Assembly (NCBI GenBank): GCA_033765235.1 | Contig: JANRIG010000008.1 | Location: forward strand, 1-36,254 | Origin: JANRIG01 sp033765235 | GTDB lineage: Bacteria > Bacteroidota > Bacteroidia > Cytophagales > UBA9547 | Length of the DNA: 36,254 nt | Direction: 5' to 3' | Shown: positions 33,273-36,254 of the stretch, in pieces | Layout: each line of letters opens with the position of its first letter | Position numbering within the stretch: the first letter of the stretch is position 1 | Notes under the pieces: model-generated | The model's database searches: none | Seen by the model: only the letters and a program-made list of their open reading frames with translations | What the model was told of the DNA's origin: nothing | Program-made: the position numbers and the translations under genes

Positions 33273-34640
33273 ATGGTATATTATACAAAAATACATCATG
33301 GCAAAAAGAGACTTTTTATCAAATTTGAATACAATAATGATATAGTATCAAAACTCAGGCAAATAGCACCTTGCCAATGGAGCAAAACAGAAAAAGCATG
33401 GCATTTTGAGCCTAGATATGAAATATTTAAAAATATATCGAATATATTTCCGGACATGAAACCCATGATAGAAGTGGCTAATAAAGAATACCTCAGTACC
33501 CACAAAAATGATAAGCCAATAAAGATACAAACTTATGATAAACAAACTATTAAAGCCATACAGTATGTAAGCGGGCGATTTAGAATAATATTCAGATACA
33601 ATGTGTCATTGATAGAAATCATCAAACAACTTCCGTTTGCCAAATATGATAATGACAACAGGTGGTGGAGTGCTGCTATAGACGAGAAACAAAAAATGGC
33701 ACTCGAATATTACTGTAAAACGCACAATATGAGTATATCGTGGGAAGACCAGCGAAAATATAAACCTATAAAGCCACGACCTGAACACTATCAAATACCC
33801 AACTATAGAAGCTGCCCTGATGAAATGATACAAAAACTGCAGACTATGCGATATTCAGAAAAAACTATTAGTACCTATAAACAGCTTTTTGAGGAATTTA
33901 TCAATTACTATAACGGCAAAAAAACAGATGATATTACAGAGCCTGAGATAGTGGCATATATAAGATATTTAGTGCAAGAGAGGGGTATTTCTGCAAGTTA
34001 TCAAAATCAAGCCATCAATGCCATCAAATTTTATTATGAAAAAGTAAAAGGTGGGGCACGTAAGTTTTATATGCTTGAGAGGCCTATCAGAGAACATACC
34101 TTGCCCGTGGTGCTTTCGGTAGAAGAAGTAATGCGCATTATCAAAGCCATAGATAATATAAAACACAAAACTATCATTATGCTTTGCTACTCTTCAGGAT
34201 TAAGGCTCAGCGAATTAGTAAATCTGCAAGTGGCAGATATAGATAGCCACAGGATGCAAATAAGTGTGAAAACCGGAAAAGGAAAAAAAGACAGATATAC
34301 GATACTATCCGAAAAACTATTGCCTTTGCTAAGAGAATATTACAAAATATACAAGCCCAAAGTATATTTGTTTGAAGGCAAAGACGGTGGCAGATATAGC
34401 GAAAGAAGTGTACAAAGTATTGTGAAAGAGGCAGTGATAAAAGCTAAGGTAATAAAGCATGTAAGTGTGCATACATTGCGACACAGCTTTGCTACACACC
34501 TGCTGGAGAGCGGTACAGACTTGCGGTATATACAGACGCTATTGGGGCACAGCAGCAGCAAAACTACTGAGATATACACCCACGTGACGAGCAAGGCACT
34601 GAGTGGCATAAAAAGTCCGTTAGATAATTTGGAAATATGA
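33273..34640 (+). CDS. IntI-like tyrosine recombinase with duplicated N-terminal module
   Basis: Site-specific tyrosine recombinase, 455 aa, with all catalytic residues: Arg311 (SGLRLSE), Lys336, HTLRH with His400 and Arg403, LLGH His426 and IYTHV Tyr435. The end (GIKSPLDNL) resembles the IntI end (GxRSPLDxL). Between Lys336 and His400 there are only 64 residues, too few for the additional domain of integron integrases. A SAM-like core-binding domain is about 183-270. Residues 13-55 and 103-147 are two related copies (FxYNxxI...Y/WxxxxxxWxF) resembling HARP/RWS-type modules that precede recombinases in other Bacteroidota. The next gene in the same direction is flanked by cassette-like sites. 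Role as cassette recombinase is inferred. Confidence 0.9.
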   Translation: MVYYTKIHHGKKRLFIKFEYNNDIVSKLRQIAPCQWSKTEKAWHFEPRYEIFKNISNIFPDMKPMIEVANKEYLSTHKNDKPIKIQTYDKQTIKAIQYVSGRFRIIFRYNVSLIEIIKQLPFAKYDNDNRWWSAAIDEKQKMALEYYCKTHNMSISWEDQRKYKPIKPRPEHYQIPNYRSCPDEMIQKLQTMRYSEKTISTYKQLFEEFINYYNGKKTDDITEPEIVAYIRYLVQERGISASYQNQAINAIKFYYEKVKGGARKFYMLERPIREHTLPVVLSVEEVMRIIKAIDNIKHKTIIMLCYSSGLRLSELVNLQVADIDSHRMQISVKTGKGKKDRYTILSEKLLPLLREYYKIYKPKVYLFEGKDGGRYSERSVQSIVKEAVIKAKVIKHVSVHTLRHSFATHLLESGTDLRYIQTLLGHSSSKTTEIYTHVTSKALSGIKSPLDNLEI

Positions 34641-34664
34641 AACAGATTGAGTAATGTTGTAGGT

Positions 34665-34772
34665 ATGAAATCAAAGGATATGAACAGGACAAAAATTAGC
34701 AATGAAGCAGCGCAAATGATTACCACTAAATGTGAAATAGGCGCAATTGCATTGCGTAAACAAGGATGTTAG
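34665..34772 (+). CDS. Possible small ORF ending in the cassette junction
   Basis: ATG to TAG, 35 codons, starting MKSKDMNRTK and ending ALRKQGC. The stop codon lies within GTTAGCGG, as occurs when a frame reads into a recombination site. No recognised domain. It may be a cassette-gene remnant, part of an attI-like region, or noise. Confidence 0.2.
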   Translation: MKSKDMNRTKISNEAAQMITTKCEIGAIALRKQGC

Positions 34773-34777
34773 CGGTA
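34760..34777 (+). other. Left recombination-site half (attI/attC-like)
   Basis: ACAAGGATGTTAGCGGTA. It holds GTTAGCGG, close to the GTTRRRY core with the crossover expected at G34768^T34769. It is the reverse complement of 35994-36013 except for a missing CG. No matching R''-type box (RYYYAAC) was found upstream, so it could be the attI equivalent. Confidence 0.55.
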
Positions 34778-34807
34778 ATTATGCCGAAGTAAACTCAATT
34801 ACAACCG

Positions 34808-35992
34808 ATGAAAGAAATATTATTAAGTTTTTCATTATTAGTATTATTAAAAGTTTCTTTTGCTCAGACAAAATTTTCACTTAATCAAGGTAGGGCGGGA
34901 CAAACAAATTATTTTTCTAGCATTCCATACGAAAGTATAAATGAAAAATTAATTATTAAAGTAACAATTAAAGGGAAAGAATACAGATTTTTACTGGATA
35001 CTGGGGCTCCCACTATCATTAGTTCTGAGCTATTTAATGAATTAAATCTAGATATTGTTTCTAAAATGGCAATTCGAGATGCCAATGGAGTGAAGGATAG
35101 TTTATCTATTGTATTAGTAAAAGATCTTAAAATAGGAGAAATCTTATTTCAGAATATTCCAACAATGGTTTCTAAACAAAATATTATTTTTGAATGCTTT
35201 AACGTAGATGGATTTATTGGTAGTAATTTATTGAGGAATTCTATTGTGCAATTTAATAGTAGTACTAAAAATATCATTATTACCAATGATCAAAAAAAAC
35301 TAATCCTCAATAAAAAGCAGTCCTCAGAATTATTTTTGCTTGACAGTCAAAGTAGCCCATATATTTGGGTGAAACTAAAAAATAAGAAGCAAGTAAGAGA
35401 GCAATTGCTTTTTGACACAGGCATGAATGGTCTGTATGATCTATCATTAAATAATCTTGGCTTTTTTCAAAAACATGAAACATTTGAAACTATAGCTAAG
35501 TCAAATGGAAGTAATTCCCTCGGTTATTTTGGTATAGCTAAAGACACCACTCATTACCGTCTGCTATTACCTATAATGGAAATTAACAGAGCAAAACTAT
35601 TAAACGTAACAACTCAAACCACAAGAGGGAATTGTTCTAGAATTGGTAGCAAGTTACTTGAATATGGAGTAGTTACAATTGACTATACAAAAAGGAAATT
35701 TTACTTTGCTCCATATTTCAAATTAAAAAGAGATATAAGCCATAAGCATTGGCCCATCGACATTTATCCTTTTAACAACCAAATTTTCATTGGTTTTATT
35801 TGGGACACCTCACTTATCGGAAGAATCACAAAAGGTGATCAAATTACAGCCGTAGATGGAATAAACTATGAAAATATAAACCTATGCGATCTATTGACGA
35901 AGGAATTTATATTTAAAGACAAGGATAAACTTATATTGACCACAAAAAATAATAAGGGCGAGATAACTGAGACAACAATTGAAAGAAAATAA
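34808..35992 (+). CDS. Secreted retropepsin-like aspartyl protease with C-terminal PDZ-like domain
   Basis: Cassette-borne gene, 394 aa. Signal peptide ends at SFAQ. Two pepsin-like lobes carry LLDTGAPT (Asp64) and LLFDTGMNG (Asp203), so a single chain may form the full active site. Residues about 325-390 (TSLIGRITKGDQITAVDGINYENI) look like a PDZ domain. Codon use favours ATT and TTA, unlike resident genes. It starts 39 bases after the left site and stops 1 base before the right inverted repeat, leaving no room for its own terminator, as in integron cassettes. No promoter was seen. Substrate unknown. Confidence 0.8.
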   Translation: MKEILLSFSLLVLLKVSFAQTKFSLNQGRAGQTNYFSSIPYESINEKLIIKVTIKGKEYRFLLDTGAPTIISSELFNELNLDIVSKMAIRDANGVKDSLSIVLVKDLKIGEILFQNIPTMVSKQNIIFECFNVDGFIGSNLLRNSIVQFNSSTKNIIITNDQKKLILNKKQSSELFLLDSQSSPYIWVKLKNKKQVREQLLFDTGMNGLYDLSLNNLGFFQKHETFETIAKSNGSNSLGYFGIAKDTTHYRLLLPIMEINRAKLLNVTTQTTRGNCSRIGSKLLEYGVVTIDYTKRKFYFAPYFKLKRDISHKHWPIDIYPFNNQIFIGFIWDTSLIGRITKGDQITAVDGINYENINLCDLLTKEFIFKDKDKLILTTKNNKGEITETTIERK

Positions 35993-35993
35993 C

Positions 35994-36122
35994 TACCGCT
36001 AACATCGCCTTGTATCGAAGCGGGGTTTTCTGCAAGTGAGATACTTAAGCGGTTTGCATAATTGGGTTCTCCTTCATAGCTTTGTTATAACCCGCTCCGC
36101 TTCAAGCCGCACACGTTATGCG
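35994..36122 (+). other. attC-like recombination site
   Basis: Begins TACCGCTAAC (R''-like) and ends CGTTATGCG (R'-like, crossover expected at G36115^T36116); the 126-bp core (35997-36122) is close to the Vibrio VCR in length. Internal dyads GAAGCGG (36017-36023)/CCGCTTC (36097-36103) and GGTT/AACC support a folded hairpin; CTTG/CAAG can extend it. The R'' box pairs perfectly over 10 bases with the start of its own cassette (34768-34777), but only with a bulge to the downstream GTTATGCG. Confidence 0.6.
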
Positions 36123-36142
36123 TCACCCTGTGAAACGACAGT

Positions 36143-36151
36143 GCTAACATC
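36143..36151 (+). repeat. Second copy of GCTAACATC
   Basis: The 9-mer at 35998-36006 (the R''-L'' part of the attC-like site) recurs here, 27 bases after the crossover point. It may mark another very short cassette or a shared cassette leader. Confidence 0.4.
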
Positions 36152-36166
36152 AAACCAACAGAAAAG

Positions 36167-36254
36167 ATGAACAGAAATACATACAAGACAGAAAAGCCAG
36201 TCGCACATTTAGCACATTTGGTTTTGCCCGACACACAAACCAACGCATCGCAAA
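36167..36254 (+). CDS. Start of a second cassette ORF, truncated by the window
   Basis: Open frame from ATG at 36167 to the window end (29 codons plus one base), beginning MNRNTYKTEKPVAHLAHLVL. No domain can be assigned. It lies 51 bases after the right crossover point, in the same direction as the protease gene, as expected of the next cassette. Confidence 0.35.
   Translation, partial: MNRNTYKTEKPVAHLAHLVLPDTQTNASQ

Noticed and set aside
33273..34640. Call as a classical integron integrase IntI
   Set aside because: The C-terminal match is good, but the insertion between the Lys and HxxR motifs is missing and an unrelated N-terminal module is present.
34760..36013. Insertion sequence with ~20-bp terminal inverted repeats and a protease as passenger
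   Set aside because: No transposase and no flanking target duplication seen, and the palindromic region continues about 110 bp past the right repeat to a second GTT core. Not fully excluded.

Overview
The window is a low-GC piece of a Bacteroidota chromosome, probably a Chitinophagales/Saprospiria-like or Cytophagales-like lineage. The evidence is a type IX secretion (Por) C-terminal sorting domain, a BshC bacillithiol enzyme, OmpA/PD40 envelope proteins, lipoproteins with Bacteroidota-style lipoboxes, -7 boxes of the TAnnTTTG type and weak use of Shine-Dalgarno sites. Resident genes favour ATA for isoleucine. The genes at the two ends (serine recombinase and retropepsin cassette) favour ATT, which suggests transfer.

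Layout. 1-1.75 kb: edge of a probable integrated element. A serine recombinase reads convergently into a tRNA-Leu(CAA) gene and its terminator. 1.8-6.6 kb: YceI-like protein, peptide-ABC binding lipoprotein, bshC and a ZIP metal transporter. 6.7-8.7 kb (minus strand): SGNH hydrolase lipoprotein, a PIN-toxin/antitoxin pair and apaG. 8.8-15.3 kb: an OmpA/PD40 protein with a TPR/propeller partner, then a two-TM HAMP/GAF sensor. 15.3-20.1 kb: a gntR-GH3-deoC operon divergent from a DUF218 gene, with a GntR-type palindrome at each divergent promoter. 20.2-28.1 kb: a His-containing polytopic membrane protein, a DUF285-repeat T9SS surface protein, a coiled-coil/nuclease-like protein, an M23 endopeptidase and an esterase. 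28.1-33.0 kb (minus strand): an operon sufD - MBL-fold hydrolase - 23S rRNA m5U methyltransferase, then hemE. 33.2-36.25 kb: a tyrosine recombinase followed by what looks like an integron-type gene cassette.

The most interesting region is 33.2-36.25 kb. The recombinase resembles IntI at its C-terminus but shows no room for the IntI-specific insertion. It carries a duplicated N-terminal module that resembles HARP/RWS-type folds. About 130 bp downstream a gene for a secreted retropepsin-like protease is bounded by GTTAGCGGTA at its start and TACCGCTAAC right after its stop codon. These are exact reverse complements. They are followed by a ~126-bp attC/VCR-like palindromic region ending in CGTTATGCG. 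This is the geometry expected of a mobile cassette exchanged at G^TT: the site re-formed in the excised circle would pair better than the site in the linear array. A further cassette seems to begin at 36116 and runs off the window.

All calls come from reading the sequence and from family knowledge. No database search or folding program was run.
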